Position numbers and translations under genes: made by a program. Below, in pieces: positions 1-8,430 of a stretch of DNA of 64,000 nucleotides. The notes under the pieces are model-generated. The model made no database searches, was not told the origin of the DNA, and saw only the letters and a program-made list of their open reading frames with translations. The stretch comes from an uncultured Lachnospiraceae bacterium (GTDB lineage Bacteria; Bacillota; Clostridia; Lachnospirales; Lachnospiraceae), in assembly GCA_910585465.1 (NCBI GenBank), contig CAJUEW010000002.1:124001-188000 (forward strand). The letters run 5' to 3'. Positions within the stretch are counted from its first letter, which is position 1. The number at the start of each line of letters is the position of its first letter.

Positions 1-1
1 C

Positions 2-634
2 TTCCGGGATGTGGACATCAAAGGCATTACAAAAATTACAGCAAAGGATATCCAGTATGCGGGGGAATTCGGCTATACGCTGAAGCTTCTGGGCGTGGCG
101 CGAAATACGGACAATGAGATGGAGGTAGGAGTATTTCCAATGATGATTCCATCCAGTCATCCGCTGGCCGGTGTCAATGACTCCTTCAATGCAGTGTTTA
201 TACATGGAGACGCGGTGGACGACGCCATGTTCCAGGGAAAGGGAGCCGGTGAATTTCCTACTGCCAGTGCGGTTGTGGGGGATTTGATTACTGTGGCCCG
301 CAATATGCAGTATGACTGCTGCGGCAGAATCGGGTGCAGCTGTTATAAAAAGCTTCCTATGAAATCAGCCGGCGAATCCAGGCATAAATATTTTCTGCGT
401 CTGATTGTGGAAGACAGAACCGGCATTCTGGCCGGTGTGGCCGGCGTGCTTGGAAATAACAACGTAAGTATTAATCAGGTAATCCAAAAGCCGGCAGTGG
501 ATGGTGTGGCAGAGCTGGTTGTAATCACGGATCAGGTTGAAAACCGACATCTGCATGACGCGCTTATGATATTTGGAGAAATGTCCATGATCCGGGAGGT
601 GGCATCTGTAATCCGGGTATATACGCAAAAATAA
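2..634 (+). CDS. hom: Homoserine dehydrogenase, C-terminal part (5' end outside window)
   Basis: The reading frame is open at the left edge, so only the last 210 or so residues are visible. Homoserine dehydrogenase reduces aspartate semialdehyde to homoserine in threonine/methionine synthesis in the cytoplasm. Visible are the end of the catalytic region (GITKITAKDIQYA, then HPLAGVNDSFNAVFIHGD) and, after about residue 125, a C-terminal ACT domain (FLRLIVEDRTGILAGVAGVL). An ACT tail is typical of threonine-feedback-inhibited enzymes. An in-frame GTG at 11 is not taken as the start, because the codons before it continue the family sequence. The family and ACT domain are clear; the N-terminal NAD domain cannot be judged. 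Confidence 0.9.
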   Translation, partial: FRDVDIKGITKITAKDIQYAGEFGYTLKLLGVARNTDNEMEVGVFPMMIPSSHPLAGVNDSFNAVFIHGDAVDDAMFQGKGAGEFPTASAVVGDLITVARNMQYDCCGRIGCSCYKKLPMKSAGESRHKYFLRLIVEDRTGILAGVAGVLGNNNVSINQVIQKPAVDGVAELVVITDQVENRHLHDALMIFGEMSMIREVASVIRVYTQK

Positions 635-735
635 AACAGGCTGTGAAAGCCTGACTGTAATGGACACATCTCCCAGATTATCCTGACTTCTGATTGGGCA
701 CACTTCTACTGTGTAACTCAGAAAGGAGAGTGCCA

Positions 736-1047
736 ATGGAAATCAGAAAGATTACCGGAGACAATTTTCAGACTGAAGTGACAGAGGCAGGCGGCCCGGT
801 GCTCGTAGAATTCTATGCGGACTGGTGCGGCCCCTGTAAAGCACAGCTTCCGGTTCTGGAACAGGCGGCAGATGAAGCATGTGATGTAAAATTCTGCAAG
901 GTTAACATTGATGAAGACCCGCGGCTTGCCGAACGGTTCGGCGTAACGCATGTGCCTACCATGCTTGTGATGAACGGGGAGAAAATCTTTCAGACTATAA
1001 CCGGATTTCATCCGCAGGAGGAAATTCTGGAGTATCTGGAAATGTAA
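736..1047 (+). CDS. trxA: Thioredoxin
   Basis: Small thiol-disulfide oxidoreductase of 103 residues with the classical active site WCGPC (Cys31, Cys34) and the cis-proline loop VPT. It fits a single thioredoxin fold acting in the cytoplasm. The start is the ATG at 736, preceded by a good ribosome site (GAAAGGAGAG); an ATG 42 bases upstream in the same frame has no such site and would add residues foreign to the family. It stands alone between homoserine dehydrogenase and a tRNA thiolase gene. A long inverted repeat follows the stop. No thioredoxin reductase is nearby. Confidence 0.93.
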   Translation: MEIRKITGDNFQTEVTEAGGPVLVEFYADWCGPCKAQLPVLEQAADEACDVKFCKVNIDEDPRLAERFGVTHVPTMLVMNGEKIFQTITGFHPQEEILEYLEM

Positions 1048-1055
1048 AATACAAA

Positions 1056-1141
1056 GAGAAGGGGCTGCTGCAAGATGCGGGCATCTCTGCCAGGCGAGGT
1101 TCGTATGGCGGGACATCCGGATTTTGCAGCAGCCCCTTTCT
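1056..1141. terminator. Long inverted repeat after trxA
   Basis: Arms of 15 matching bases (AAGGGGCTGCTGCAA at about 1059-1073 and its complement at 1124-1138) enclose roughly 50 bases. The right arm runs into CTTTCTGTTT. A small inner hairpin (GATGC GG GCATC) sits in the loop. Such long stems are common behind Lachnospiraceae genes and probably end transcription, but the loop is larger than in a standard terminator. Confidence 0.55.
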
Positions 1142-1165
1142 GTTTAAACGAAAGGGATTATAAGG

Positions 1166-1891
1166 ATGAAGCTTCAGAAGCTTTTAAGCCTGGTACGGCA
1201 GGCAGTGGAAAAATATCATATGATTGAGGAGCATGACCGGATTGCAGTGGGAATATCCGGGGGCAAGGACAGTATGGCTCTTTTGTACGCCCTTAAAGAG
1301 CTGTCCCGGTTTTATCCGAAATCTTTTGATATCTACGGAGTCAGTGTGGATCTGGGCTTTAAAAATACGGATTTTTCGGGCATTCACAATTTCTGCAGAA
1401 AGATAGGAGTTTCAATTTCTATAGTACATACACAGATCGGGCAAATTGTTATGGAAGAGAGAAGGGAGCAGAATCCCTGTTCTTTATGCGCAAAAATGCG
1501 GAAGGGCGCATTGGTGCGGGAAGCTCTTCGGCTCGGCTGCAATAAAATTGCCTATGGACATCACAAGGATGATTATGTGGAGACTATGCTGCTTTCATTG
1601 ATATTTCAGGGACAATTTTATGCATTTCCCCCGGTGACCCGGTTTGAGGATAAAGGACTTACGGTGCTGCGTCCTATGATGCTGGCAGAGGAGACCCAGA
1701 TACGGGGGTTCTGCAGTCAGTATAAAATTCCTGTTATGAAAAGCTCCTGCCCTGTGGATGGAACCACAAAAAGAGAATATGCCAAAAAACTGCTCCTTCA
1801 GATTCAAAAGGATCATCCGGGGGCAAAGGAGCGGATGTTTCATGCCATTATGGAAGGGAATATCCCTGACTGGCCTTCGACAGAACTGTAA
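1166..1891 (+). CDS. TtcA-like tRNA thiolation PP-loop ATPase
   Basis: Protein of 241 residues with the PP-loop ATP pyrophosphatase motif SGGKDS (31-36), so it probably adenylates a tRNA base for thiolation or a related change. A CxxC pair (Cys105, Cys108 in NPCSLCAK) and a third cysteine (Cys195 in KSSCPVD) are placed as in TtcA, which binds a [4Fe-4S] cluster for 2-thiocytidine formation at position 32 of tRNA. GHHKDD (131-136) is the second conserved ATPase motif. It is shorter than E. coli TtcA (about 311 residues), like the many TtcA/TilS-related proteins of Clostridia whose exact target base is unproven. Start ATG 1166 follows AAAGGG. It precedes a two-component pair but is probably independent. 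Confidence 0.8.
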   Translation: MKLQKLLSLVRQAVEKYHMIEEHDRIAVGISGGKDSMALLYALKELSRFYPKSFDIYGVSVDLGFKNTDFSGIHNFCRKIGVSISIVHTQIGQIVMEERREQNPCSLCAKMRKGALVREALRLGCNKIAYGHHKDDYVETMLLSLIFQGQFYAFPPVTRFEDKGLTVLRPMMLAEETQIRGFCSQYKIPVMKSSCPVDGTTKREYAKKLLLQIQKDHPGAKERMFHAIMEGNIPDWPSTEL

Positions 1892-1919
1892 GAAAATTGT
1901 AAGCTTTATCTCGCACAAA

Positions 1920-1935
1920 CGACAGATTTCTCTGT
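1920..1935. promoter_or_regulatory. Small dyad and -10-like region upstream of the first response regulator
   Basis: ACAGA-TTTC-TCTGT forms a short inverted repeat immediately before a TATGATAAT stretch that could serve as the -10 region for the two-component operon. No convincing -35 hexamer is visible. It is a candidate autoregulatory site only. Confidence 0.3.
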
Positions 1936-1974
1936 TATGATAATATTAGACAAACAGAGAGGGGGACAGATTTT

Positions 1975-2682
1975 ATGGAAGAGATACATACGATCCTGGT
2001 AGTGGATGACGACAGAGAGATTGTAAAGGTGCTGAGCCGTCTGCTGGAGCTGGAGGGGTACCGGGTATTTACAGCCTTTAATGGTATGGAAGCGCTGGAG
2101 CTTCTGGTGGCCCATAGGATTCATCTGCTTTTAATGGATGTAATGATGCCCAGACTGGACGGGCTTTCTACCCTGATGGAAATCAGGCGGAAGCGGAACA
2201 TTCCTGTAATTTTACTCTCGGCAAAGACAGAAGAGAGCGACAAGGTGCTGGGACTTTCCATGGGAGCGGACGACTATGTGGCAAAGCCCTTTCAGACTGC
2301 AGAGCTGATGGCACGTATTCACTCTCAGCTCCGAAGATATATGACGCTTGGAGATGTGAAAAAGCAGGAGCAGGAGGAACACCGGCTCCGGACGGGCAGT
2401 CTTATGCTGGATATAAACGGAAAGGAGCTTTTTGTGAATGGGGAGAAGGTAAAACTGACTGCGACGGAATACAGAATTACGGAGTTTTTAATGAAGCATA
2501 TGGGACAGGTATTTTCGGCGGAGGAAATTTATTCCCAGGTCTGGAATGAGGATGCCTATGCGGTGGAAAATACGGTTATGGTGCATATCCGGCGCATTCG
2601 TGAGAAGATCGAAATTGACGCGAAAAACCCGGAATATTTAAAGGTGGTGTGGGGCATTGGGTACAAGATGGAGAAAATTTAG
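1975..2682 (+). CDS. OmpR/PhoB-family response regulator
   Basis: DNA-binding regulator of 235 residues. The receiver domain (about 6-118) has the acidic pocket DDD (11-13), phospho-acceptor Asp55 in LLLMDVMMP and Lys104 in VAKPF. The C-terminal winged helix (about 135-233) contains TATEYRITEFLM and the recognition region VENTVMVHIRRIREKI, ending in VVWGIGYKM. It is phosphorylated by the kinase whose start lies 16 bases past its stop. Start ATG 1975 follows GAGAGGGGGAC. The pair resembles VanR/VanS-type envelope sensors, but there is no neighbouring target gene to indicate the signal. Confidence 0.93.
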   Translation: MEEIHTILVVDDDREIVKVLSRLLELEGYRVFTAFNGMEALELLVAHRIHLLLMDVMMPRLDGLSTLMEIRRKRNIPVILLSAKTEESDKVLGLSMGADDYVAKPFQTAELMARIHSQLRRYMTLGDVKKQEQEEHRLRTGSLMLDINGKELFVNGEKVKLTATEYRITEFLMKHMGQVFSAEEIYSQVWNEDAYAVENTVMVHIRRIREKIEIDAKNPEYLKVVWGIGYKMEKI

Positions 2683-2698
2683 ATACGGAACTGAGGAT

Positions 2699-4270
2699 AT
2701 GAATCCGACATGGAGTTTTTATGTGACGATTATATGTCTGGGATTAGTGCTGGTGATTTGCGCCTATGCGGAATACAGCTCGGATCTCACTGTCTGGGCT
2801 TACAGCTTTGGGGTTGGAACGGTAGCGCTTGCCGGGCTGGCACATCTGAATCTGACTTTGGATAATAACAAAAAATGTGCAGTTCCGATTCAGTTCATGG
2901 ACAGAAAATGCCCGGATCTGCCGCTGCTTGTTTTTTTAATCCTCCTGTTTCTGAGACGGAAAAGTATATGGCAGATTTATTATACAGCTGTGGGAGATAT
3001 TTTAGACCTGCTGAATGATGCGGAAATGGTTTTGTTGGGAGCAGTGCTGATTTTTCTGGTGGTTCTGCTGCCGATTGTCCCTGTTGTGTATCTTCAGATG
3101 TCCGTTACAAGACATCTGCTGAAGGAAGGTCTGGCAAAATCTCTTTTTTTATACCGCCTGCTTGATTTTACAGGCAGGAAAATAAAAAAACTGCGGGAGC
3201 GCTGGACTTGCTGCCGGATAGAGAACGTCAGAAAAAGGGAGGCCATAAAACGCTGGAACCGGGGGCAGAAACTGCTGGCTTTTATTCAGTTTGCAGCTAT
3301 GTCCATATTTTTGTGCTATGCAGGTGCTTATTCTGGTCTGGAGGATATGGCTTTTCTCCTTTTTCTGGTGATGGCTGTGTCTTTTTTACTTCGTTTTCTT
3401 ATAGAAATGTTTACCGCCAGGCATCTGGGAATTGTTTTAGAGAAAATCCGGCATATGGCAGAGGGCTCTTTTATACAGGAAGTACCGAGGCTGCCCCCTT
3501 ATTCTCTGTTCCGCCCCGCGGAGGAGGAACTGCTTTTTATTCAGAAAAACAGAAAAGAGAGTATGGAAAAGCAGCTTCAGAGTGAGCATATGAAGGTGGA
3601 TTTAATTACTAATGTATCCCATGATCTGAAAACGCCGCTGACCTCTATGATTGGATGCATTGATCTGCTGAAGCAGACAGAAGGACTTTCTGAAGAGGCT
3701 CAGGATTATGTGCGGCTGCTTTCGCGGAAAGCAGAAAAGCTGAAGGAAATGGTACAGGATGTGTTTGATATGGCAAGGGCAACCAGCGGCGGACAGGACA
3801 TGAATATGGAGCGCCTGGATATGGCCCGTCTGATTCGGCAGACGGTGGCCGATATGCAGGATCGAATTGCTGCGTCGGGACTTGTTTTCCGCATCAAAAT
3901 GGATGAGAGGGAGCTGCCGTTTATGGGCGATGGAAAAAAGCTCTACCGGGTTTATCAGAATTTGATTGAAAATACTTTAAAATATTCCATGGCAGGAAGC
4001 CGGGTATATATTGAGGTTCAAACGACAGGAGCAAAAATCGTAACTTCTATAAAAAACACTTCAGATTATGAAATGGATTTTGGCCCGGAGGAAATTATGG
4101 AGCGTTTTACGAGAGGAGATAAAAGCAGGAGTACAGAGGGCAACGGACTGGGGCTTGCCATAGCGAAAAGCTTTACCGAAGCGTGCGGAGGCAGTTTTCG
4201 GCTGACACTGGACGGAGATTTATTCAAGGCGGAGACTTCGTTTGACTGTCTTTGCTTTCCGGAAAAGTGA
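2699..4270 (+). CDS. Membrane sensor histidine kinase
   Basis: Kinase of 523 residues if it starts at ATG 2699 (preceded by TGAGG at close spacing). An in-frame ATG at 2657 would overlap the regulator gene by 26 bases and lacks a ribosome site. Several hydrophobic segments fill the first 240 residues (near 8-25, 28-48, 76-90, 110-132, 195-240), so the N-terminal half is an integral membrane sensor. The H-box VSHDLKTPL has His308; the N-box (NLIENTLKYS) and G-box (GNGLGLAIAKS) follow. It partners the upstream OmpR-type regulator. The signal is unknown. About 140 bases separate it from the next gene. Confidence 0.9.
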   Translation: MNPTWSFYVTIICLGLVLVICAYAEYSSDLTVWAYSFGVGTVALAGLAHLNLTLDNNKKCAVPIQFMDRKCPDLPLLVFLILLFLRRKSIWQIYYTAVGDILDLLNDAEMVLLGAVLIFLVVLLPIVPVVYLQMSVTRHLLKEGLAKSLFLYRLLDFTGRKIKKLRERWTCCRIENVRKREAIKRWNRGQKLLAFIQFAAMSIFLCYAGAYSGLEDMAFLLFLVMAVSFLLRFLIEMFTARHLGIVLEKIRHMAEGSFIQEVPRLPPYSLFRPAEEELLFIQKNRKESMEKQLQSEHMKVDLITNVSHDLKTPLTSMIGCIDLLKQTEGLSEEAQDYVRLLSRKAEKLKEMVQDVFDMARATSGGQDMNMERLDMARLIRQTVADMQDRIAASGLVFRIKMDERELPFMGDGKKLYRVYQNLIENTLKYSMAGSRVYIEVQTTGAKIVTSIKNTSDYEMDFGPEEIMERFTRGDKSRSTEGNGLGLAIAKSFTEACGGSFRLTLDGDLFKAETSFDCLCFPEK

Positions 4271-4412
4271 GTGGACGGCAGAAATGTTTTCGACAGTTTT
4301 TTCATGAATCGGAAAAAATTGCTGGACTAACGAATCAATTTATGAGAAAATAAGTGTATATATGAGGTTCTTTTATGGCCTAATATGATAATTTGAAAGG
4401 AGTTTCAAACAA

Positions 4413-5105
4413 ATGATTTATTCACGTGAAGTAGAAGAAATGTGTCCGGTAGCTCAGGGCGTTCATCACGGCGCTGCTCCGATTCCGGAAGAAGCAAAAT
4501 GGGTACAGGCAAAAGAAGTCAAAGACATCTCCGGTTTTACACACGGAATTGGCTGGTGTGCTCCTCAGCAGGGTGCATGTAAGCTGTCTTTGAATGTTAA
4601 GGAGGGTATCATCCAGGAAGCGCTGGTTGAAACCATCGGATGTTCAGGAATGACCCATTCTGCAGCTATGGCTTCTGAGATTCTTCCAGGATTAACTGTT
4701 ATGGAAGCTCTGAATACTGACCTCGTATGCGACGCAATCAATACCGCTATGAGAGAATTATTTTTACAGATCGTATATGGCCGTTCTCAGTCCGCATTCT
4801 CTGAGGATGGGCTTCCGGTAGGCGCCGGTCTGGAGGATCTTGGAAAGGGACTTCGCTCTCAGGTTGGCACTATGTACGGCACTCTGGCGAAGGGACCCCG
4901 TTATCTGGAGATGGCGGAAGGCTATGTTACCGGTATTGCACTGGATGCGGATGATATGATTATCGGATACCAGTTCGTATCTCTTGGAAAGATGACTGAC
5001 TTTATCAAAAAGGGTGATGACCCGAATACTGCATGGGAAAAAGCAAAAGGCCAGTACGGTCGTGTAGCAGATGCGGTTAAAATCATTGATCCACGTAAAG
5101 AGTAA
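4413..5105 (+). CDS. NifU/IscU-like iron-sulfur scaffold protein
   Basis: Protein of 230 residues resembling the IscU/NifU scaffold fold that assembles Fe-S clusters. Cysteines are Cys11, Cys49 (GWCAPQ), Cys56, Cys77 (ETIGCSGMTHSAAMASE) and Cys106 (LVCDAI). The Cys77 region matches the scaffold pattern GC...A.ASE followed by an LPG turn, and Cys106 lies where IscU has its third cysteine. It is longer than IscU (about 130), with an extra N-terminal segment and an unrecognised C-terminal half. The next gene, 19 bases on, is the GGGtGRT protein; I know this pairing from other Lachnospiraceae. Start ATG 4413 follows GAAAGGAGT. The client protein is unknown, and no cysteine desulfurase is nearby. 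Confidence 0.75.
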   Translation: MIYSREVEEMCPVAQGVHHGAAPIPEEAKWVQAKEVKDISGFTHGIGWCAPQQGACKLSLNVKEGIIQEALVETIGCSGMTHSAAMASEILPGLTVMEALNTDLVCDAINTAMRELFLQIVYGRSQSAFSEDGLPVGAGLEDLGKGLRSQVGTMYGTLAKGPRYLEMAEGYVTGIALDADDMIIGYQFVSLGKMTDFIKKGDDPNTAWEKAKGQYGRVADAVKIIDPRKE

Positions 5106-5124
5106 TTCGAGGAGGTAGACGAAA

Positions 5125-6135
5125 ATGGCATTGTTTGAATCATATGAAAGACGTATTGATAAAATTAACGCTGTATTAAACAGCTATGGGATTGCTTCTA
5201 TCGAAGAAGCAGAGAAAATCACCAAGGATGCAGGTCTGGATGTATATGCTCAGGTAAAGGCAATTCAGCCGATCTGTTTTGAGAATGCCTGCTGGGCTTA
5301 TACGGTAGGAGCAGCGATTGCGATCAAAAAAGGCTGCAGAAAAGCTGCTGACGCTGCTGCCGCAATCGGTGAGGGACTTCAGGCGTTCTGTATTCCCGGT
5401 TCAGTTGCGGATACCCGTAAAGTAGGTCTTGGACACGGCAATCTCGGAAAAATGCTTCTGGAAGAAGAAACCGAGTGCTTTGCGTTTCTGGCAGGTCATG
5501 AGTCCTTTGCCGCTGCAGAGGGAGCTATCGGTATTGCAGAGAAAGCAAATAAGGTGCGCCAGAAACCGCTCCGGGTTATCCTGAATGGTCTTGGAAAAGA
5601 TGCGGCACAGATTATTTCCCGTATTAACGGATTTACTTTTGTTGAGACAGAGTACGATCCGTATACGAACGAAGTAAAAGAGGTTTCCCGCAAATCTTAC
5701 TCTGAGGGGCTTCGCGCAAAGGTAAACTGCTACGGTGCCAACAGTGTTCCGGAAGGCGTTGCAATCATGTGGAAAGAGAGCGTGGATGTTTCCATTACCG
5801 GTAATTCCACGAACCCCACCCGTTTCCAGCATCCGGTTGCAGGTACATATAAAAAGGAAAGAAACGAAGCAGGCAAGAAGTACTTCTCCGTTGCATCCGG
5901 CGGCGGCACCGGACGTACGCTTCATCCGGACAATATGGCAGCAGGCCCGGCTTCCTATGGTATGACGGATACCCTCGGACGTATGCACTCGGACGCACAG
6001 TTCGCTGGTTCCTCCTCTGTTCCGGCTCATGTGGAGATGATGGGACTGATCGGTGCCGGTAACAACCCAATGGTTGGTATGACTGTTGCCGTTGCTGTCT
6101 CCATCGAGGAAGCGGCAAAGGAAGGCAAGTTTTAA
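5125..6135 (+). CDS. GGGtGRT-family protein (function unknown)
   Basis: Protein of 336 residues with the name-giving motif GGGTGRT at 259-265 (context VASGGGTGRTLHPDN). This family is common in anaerobic Firmicutes and has no established reaction. No signal peptide or membrane segment is seen, so it is cytoplasmic. Glycine-rich turns (PGSVADTRKVGLGHGNLGKM at 91-110, LNGLGKD) suggest nucleotide or cofactor binding, which is inference. Cysteines occur at 51, 56, 71, 89, 118 and 202. It is co-transcribed with the NifU-like scaffold (19-base gap, ribosome site GAGGAGG), so an Fe-S cluster is a reasonable guess. A terminator follows. Confidence 0.85.
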   Translation: MALFESYERRIDKINAVLNSYGIASIEEAEKITKDAGLDVYAQVKAIQPICFENACWAYTVGAAIAIKKGCRKAADAAAAIGEGLQAFCIPGSVADTRKVGLGHGNLGKMLLEEETECFAFLAGHESFAAAEGAIGIAEKANKVRQKPLRVILNGLGKDAAQIISRINGFTFVETEYDPYTNEVKEVSRKSYSEGLRAKVNCYGANSVPEGVAIMWKESVDVSITGNSTNPTRFQHPVAGTYKKERNEAGKKYFSVASGGGTGRTLHPDNMAAGPASYGMTDTLGRMHSDAQFAGSSSVPAHVEMMGLIGAGNNPMVGMTVAVAVSIEEAAKEGKF

Positions 6136-6172
6136 TAAAGGCCCATTTTAAATAAGAGGATTAGAATAAAAA

Positions 6173-6224
6173 TGTAAAAAGAGGCTTCCATGGGATTTTT
6201 CATGTGAAGCCTCTCTTTTTATTG
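6173..6224 (+). terminator. Rho-independent terminator after the GGGtGRT gene
   Basis: AGAGGCTTC and GAAGCCTCT pair over 9 bases, extended by CATG/CATG in the stem, followed by CTTTTTATTG. It closes the scaffold/GGGtGRT operon. Confidence 0.8.
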
Positions 6225-6277
6225 TTCCGTAAATTAAGTTCAGAACTAATAAAAAAAGTGCTTTTATAGAAATACTG

Positions 6278-6286
6278 TGATATAAT
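6278..6286 (+). promoter_or_regulatory. Extended -10 promoter for the binding-protein gene
   Basis: TGA TATAAT at 6278-6286 is a perfect -10 hexamer with a TGn extension, about 50 bases before the start codon. The -35 position (GTGCTT) is poor, as is usual with extended -10 promoters. Confidence 0.55.
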
Positions 6287-6335
6287 ACGATACCATAAGG
6301 CTGCTGTCCGATTAAATATAGTAAGGAGAACTGCA

Positions 6336-7199
6336 ATGAAAAGATTTATAACATTACTGACAGGCATTATGATATTGGGAATAACTGCATGCGGAATACA
6401 AAGCTCCGACACACAGAAAGAACCAAAACCGCAGAATGAAAAGATAGAGGTTGTAAAAAGGAACGGGCTGAAGGGAATCAAGGAAACGAAAAAGCTGGTG
6501 GTCTGCACATCACCGGATTATGCGCCGTTTGAGTTTGAGGATCCATCCAGGGAAGGGCAGAGTATGTATGTGGGCGCAGATATGGAGCTGGCAAGATACC
6601 TGGCAGAGAAGCTGGAGGTAGAGCTGGAGATTCAGGCCATGGGGTTTGAAGAATGTCTGGAGGCTGTCAGCGAAAAAAGAGTGGACGTAGGACTTATGGG
6701 ACTGATTGCAAAAGAGGAGCGTTCCGCTGAAGTGGAATATACGGATCCCTATTATGATGAAGGAGAACAGGTGATTCTGGTTTTAAAGGAACGTCTGGAG
6801 GAATTTCCTGATTTGAATTCCTTTGCGGGAAAAACTGTGGCAGCGCAGAACGGGACTCTTCAGGCTCAGCTTGTTATGGAGCAGCTTCCGGAATCCTATA
6901 TGGAAGTTATCACAACAATATCCGACGGACTTCCGATGCTCCGCAGCAAAATGGCAGACGGTATTGCGGTCCGGTCCGCGGATGCAGAGAGGATTATAAA
7001 AGAAAACGACGATCTGGCGGCGGCGCCGGAAGGCCTTGCATATACGTCTGAAGGAATTGTAGGCTGTATTGCCGAGGATGAGCCGGAACTGAAAAAGGCA
7101 TTGAATGATATCTTTGCGGAAGTGTCCGGTTCCGGGCTTTATTATGGGTGGATCGATGAGGCGTACCAGCTGGCAGCGTATTTAGGCAGAAAACAATGA
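6336..7199 (+). CDS. Amino-acid-type ABC transporter substrate-binding lipoprotein
   Basis: Protein of 287 residues with a lipoprotein signal (MKRFITLLTG start, lipobox ITAC, lipidated Cys19), so it is anchored outside the membrane. The rest is a family 3 solute-binding fold: LVVCTSPDYAPFEFED, then VGADMELARYLAEKLEVELE, MGFEECLEAVSEKRVDVG and TDPYYDEGEQ, the usual order for polar amino-acid binders. No permease or ATPase gene is adjacent, so it must work with transporter parts encoded elsewhere or as a receptor. It has its own promoter and faces the convergent tetR gene with a 16-base gap. Confidence 0.88.
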   Translation: MKRFITLLTGIMILGITACGIQSSDTQKEPKPQNEKIEVVKRNGLKGIKETKKLVVCTSPDYAPFEFEDPSREGQSMYVGADMELARYLAEKLEVELEIQAMGFEECLEAVSEKRVDVGLMGLIAKEERSAEVEYTDPYYDEGEQVILVLKERLEEFPDLNSFAGKTVAAQNGTLQAQLVMEQLPESYMEVITTISDGLPMLRSKMADGIAVRSADAERIIKENDDLAAAPEGLAYTSEGIVGCIAEDEPELKKALNDIFAEVSGSGLYYGWIDEAYQLAAYLGRKQ

Positions 7200-7215
7200 G
7201 GATCTGCTGCTTTTG

Positions 7216-7830
7216 TCAGAAAGCCCGCAGGAAATTCAGAGATCCTGCCGGATTTTCCGTTCCCTTTTCCAGAAGAGAAATCAGCCCCATAATTGTCTCC
7301 TCTGTCTCCTCCGAAGCGGACGGCACCAGCGTGTTGTCCAGCTTTATTGCCAGTACAATCAGTACAATTTCGGCAAGCGCGGCAGGACGGTCAAAATGAA
7401 TCTCCCTGTTTTCTATTCCCTGTCTGATGATATCAGTCAGCGCCGGTTTCAGTTCGGAAATTAAGTGACTCATATATTTTTGATGGATAAAGGCTTCTTC
7501 CGGAGCTGTGACAGGTGTGGATATATTTTTGCGGATATGAAATTCCAAGGAGGAGTTCCGGCACGCCTGAAAAATCATGGCCATGCGTGTGAAGGGAGAC
7601 ATATCTGTCTGCTGTGCCAGGTTCTTGGCGGTTTCCAGCGGCTTTTTATAATCCCGTTTTACCAATGCTTCCAGAATGGCATCCTTGGAAGGAAAATAAT
7701 AATAAATACTTCCTTTGCCGATTCCGGCAGTCTGTGCAATCTCACTTACTGAGATAGTCTGTATATTCTTTTTTTTCAATAATTCCTGGAGCGCGTCCAG
7801 AATCTTGTCATATTTTGTCCTGTTTGGCAT
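7216..7830 (-). CDS. TetR/AcrR-family transcriptional regulator
   Basis: Repressor-type regulator of 204 residues. The N-terminal helix-turn-helix (about 25-48) reads TISVSEIAQTAGIGKGSIYYYFPSKDA in two overlapping pieces and is a textbook TetR motif. The C-terminal ligand and dimer domain is helical and unassigned. It is divergent from the SCP2/condensation gene cluster. The 230-base intergenic region between them holds two GACCA-N-TGGTC palindromes, so it most likely represses its own gene and the cluster until an effector, perhaps an acyl or lipid-like product, binds. Confidence 0.92.
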   Translation of the reverse strand: MPNRTKYDKILDALQELLKKKNIQTISVSEIAQTAGIGKGSIYYYFPSKDAILEALVKRDYKKPLETAKNLAQQTDMSPFTRMAMIFQACRNSSLEFHIRKNISTPVTAPEEAFIHQKYMSHLISELKPALTDIIRQGIENREIHFDRPAALAEIVLIVLAIKLDNTLVPSASEETEETIMGLISLLEKGTENPAGSLNFLRAF

Positions 7831-7961
7831 TTTGGCCGCCCTTTCTTTTGAAAAAATAAAATAATTATTTTTAGTATAGCACAGTCAAAACCAGCATAAC
7901 AACTGAAATGTTTACAGAAAATAAGAAAAAGCAGAGAATTTTTTGTCTGAAAAGCATAATT

Positions 7962-7972
7962 GACCAATGGTC
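7962..7972. promoter_or_regulatory. TetR operator candidate 1
   Basis: GACCA-A-TGGTC is an 11-base palindrome, centred at 7967 in the tetR/SCP2 divergent region. It shares both half-sites with the second palindrome centred 43 bases downstream, about four helical turns. Confidence 0.7.
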
Positions 7973-8000
7973 GGAAAGGTGGTATTCTTGTTAAGTAATC

Positions 8001-8019
8001 AATCGACCACTGGTCGATT
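8001..8019. promoter_or_regulatory. TetR operator candidate 2
   Basis: AATCGACCA-C-TGGTCGATT is a perfect 19-base palindrome centred at 8010, immediately upstream of the SCP2-like gene. It is the stronger of the two sites and is placed to block transcription of the biosynthetic cassette. Confidence 0.75.
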
Positions 8020-8058
8020 TACTGAATTATGAATGATATAAGACGGAGGAAAAAGGGA

Positions 8059-8394
8059 ATGACTTATGCAGAATTTTTTTCGCAGATAAAGGGTGAGTTT
8101 ATGAATGCGGATGTGAGCGATATCACAGAGCATCTTGCCTATCAGTTCAATATTACAGGGGAAGCTTCCGGCATTTTTTATGTAGAGGTGAAAGACGGAA
8201 AGCTGAATGTGGAGCCATATGAATATTTTGACAGAGACGCTATGTTTACCTGCAGCGCGGCTACTTTAAAAGAGCTGGCAGAAGGAAAGCTGGATCCGGT
8301 GCTGGCATTTACAGTCCAGAAGCTGAAGGTGGAGGGCGATATTGATAAGGCGCTGCGCTTTAAAGAGCTGGTGGAACGCAAAAGGGCACAGTAG
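8059..8394 (+). CDS. SCP2 sterol-carrier-like small protein
   Basis: Protein of 111 residues that fits the SCP2-like lipid-binding fold: an N-terminal helix (MTYAEFFSQIKGEFMN), beta strands around FNITGEASGIFYVEVKDGKLNV, and the C-terminal pattern TCSAATLKELAEGKLDPVLAF..KLKVEGD, typical of this family. It probably binds a hydrophobic acyl or lipid molecule. Start ATG 8059 is chosen because GGAGGA lies just before it. An in-frame ATG at 8029 is only ten bases past operator 2 and has no ribosome site. It is the first gene of the cassette facing tetR. Confidence 0.8.
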   Translation: MTYAEFFSQIKGEFMNADVSDITEHLAYQFNITGEASGIFYVEVKDGKLNVEPYEYFDRDAMFTCSAATLKELAEGKLDPVLAFTVQKLKVEGDIDKALRFKELVERKRAQ

Positions 8395-8430
8395 CCGGAG
8401 ATAATAAGAAAGGCGGGAACAGAGCAGAAT

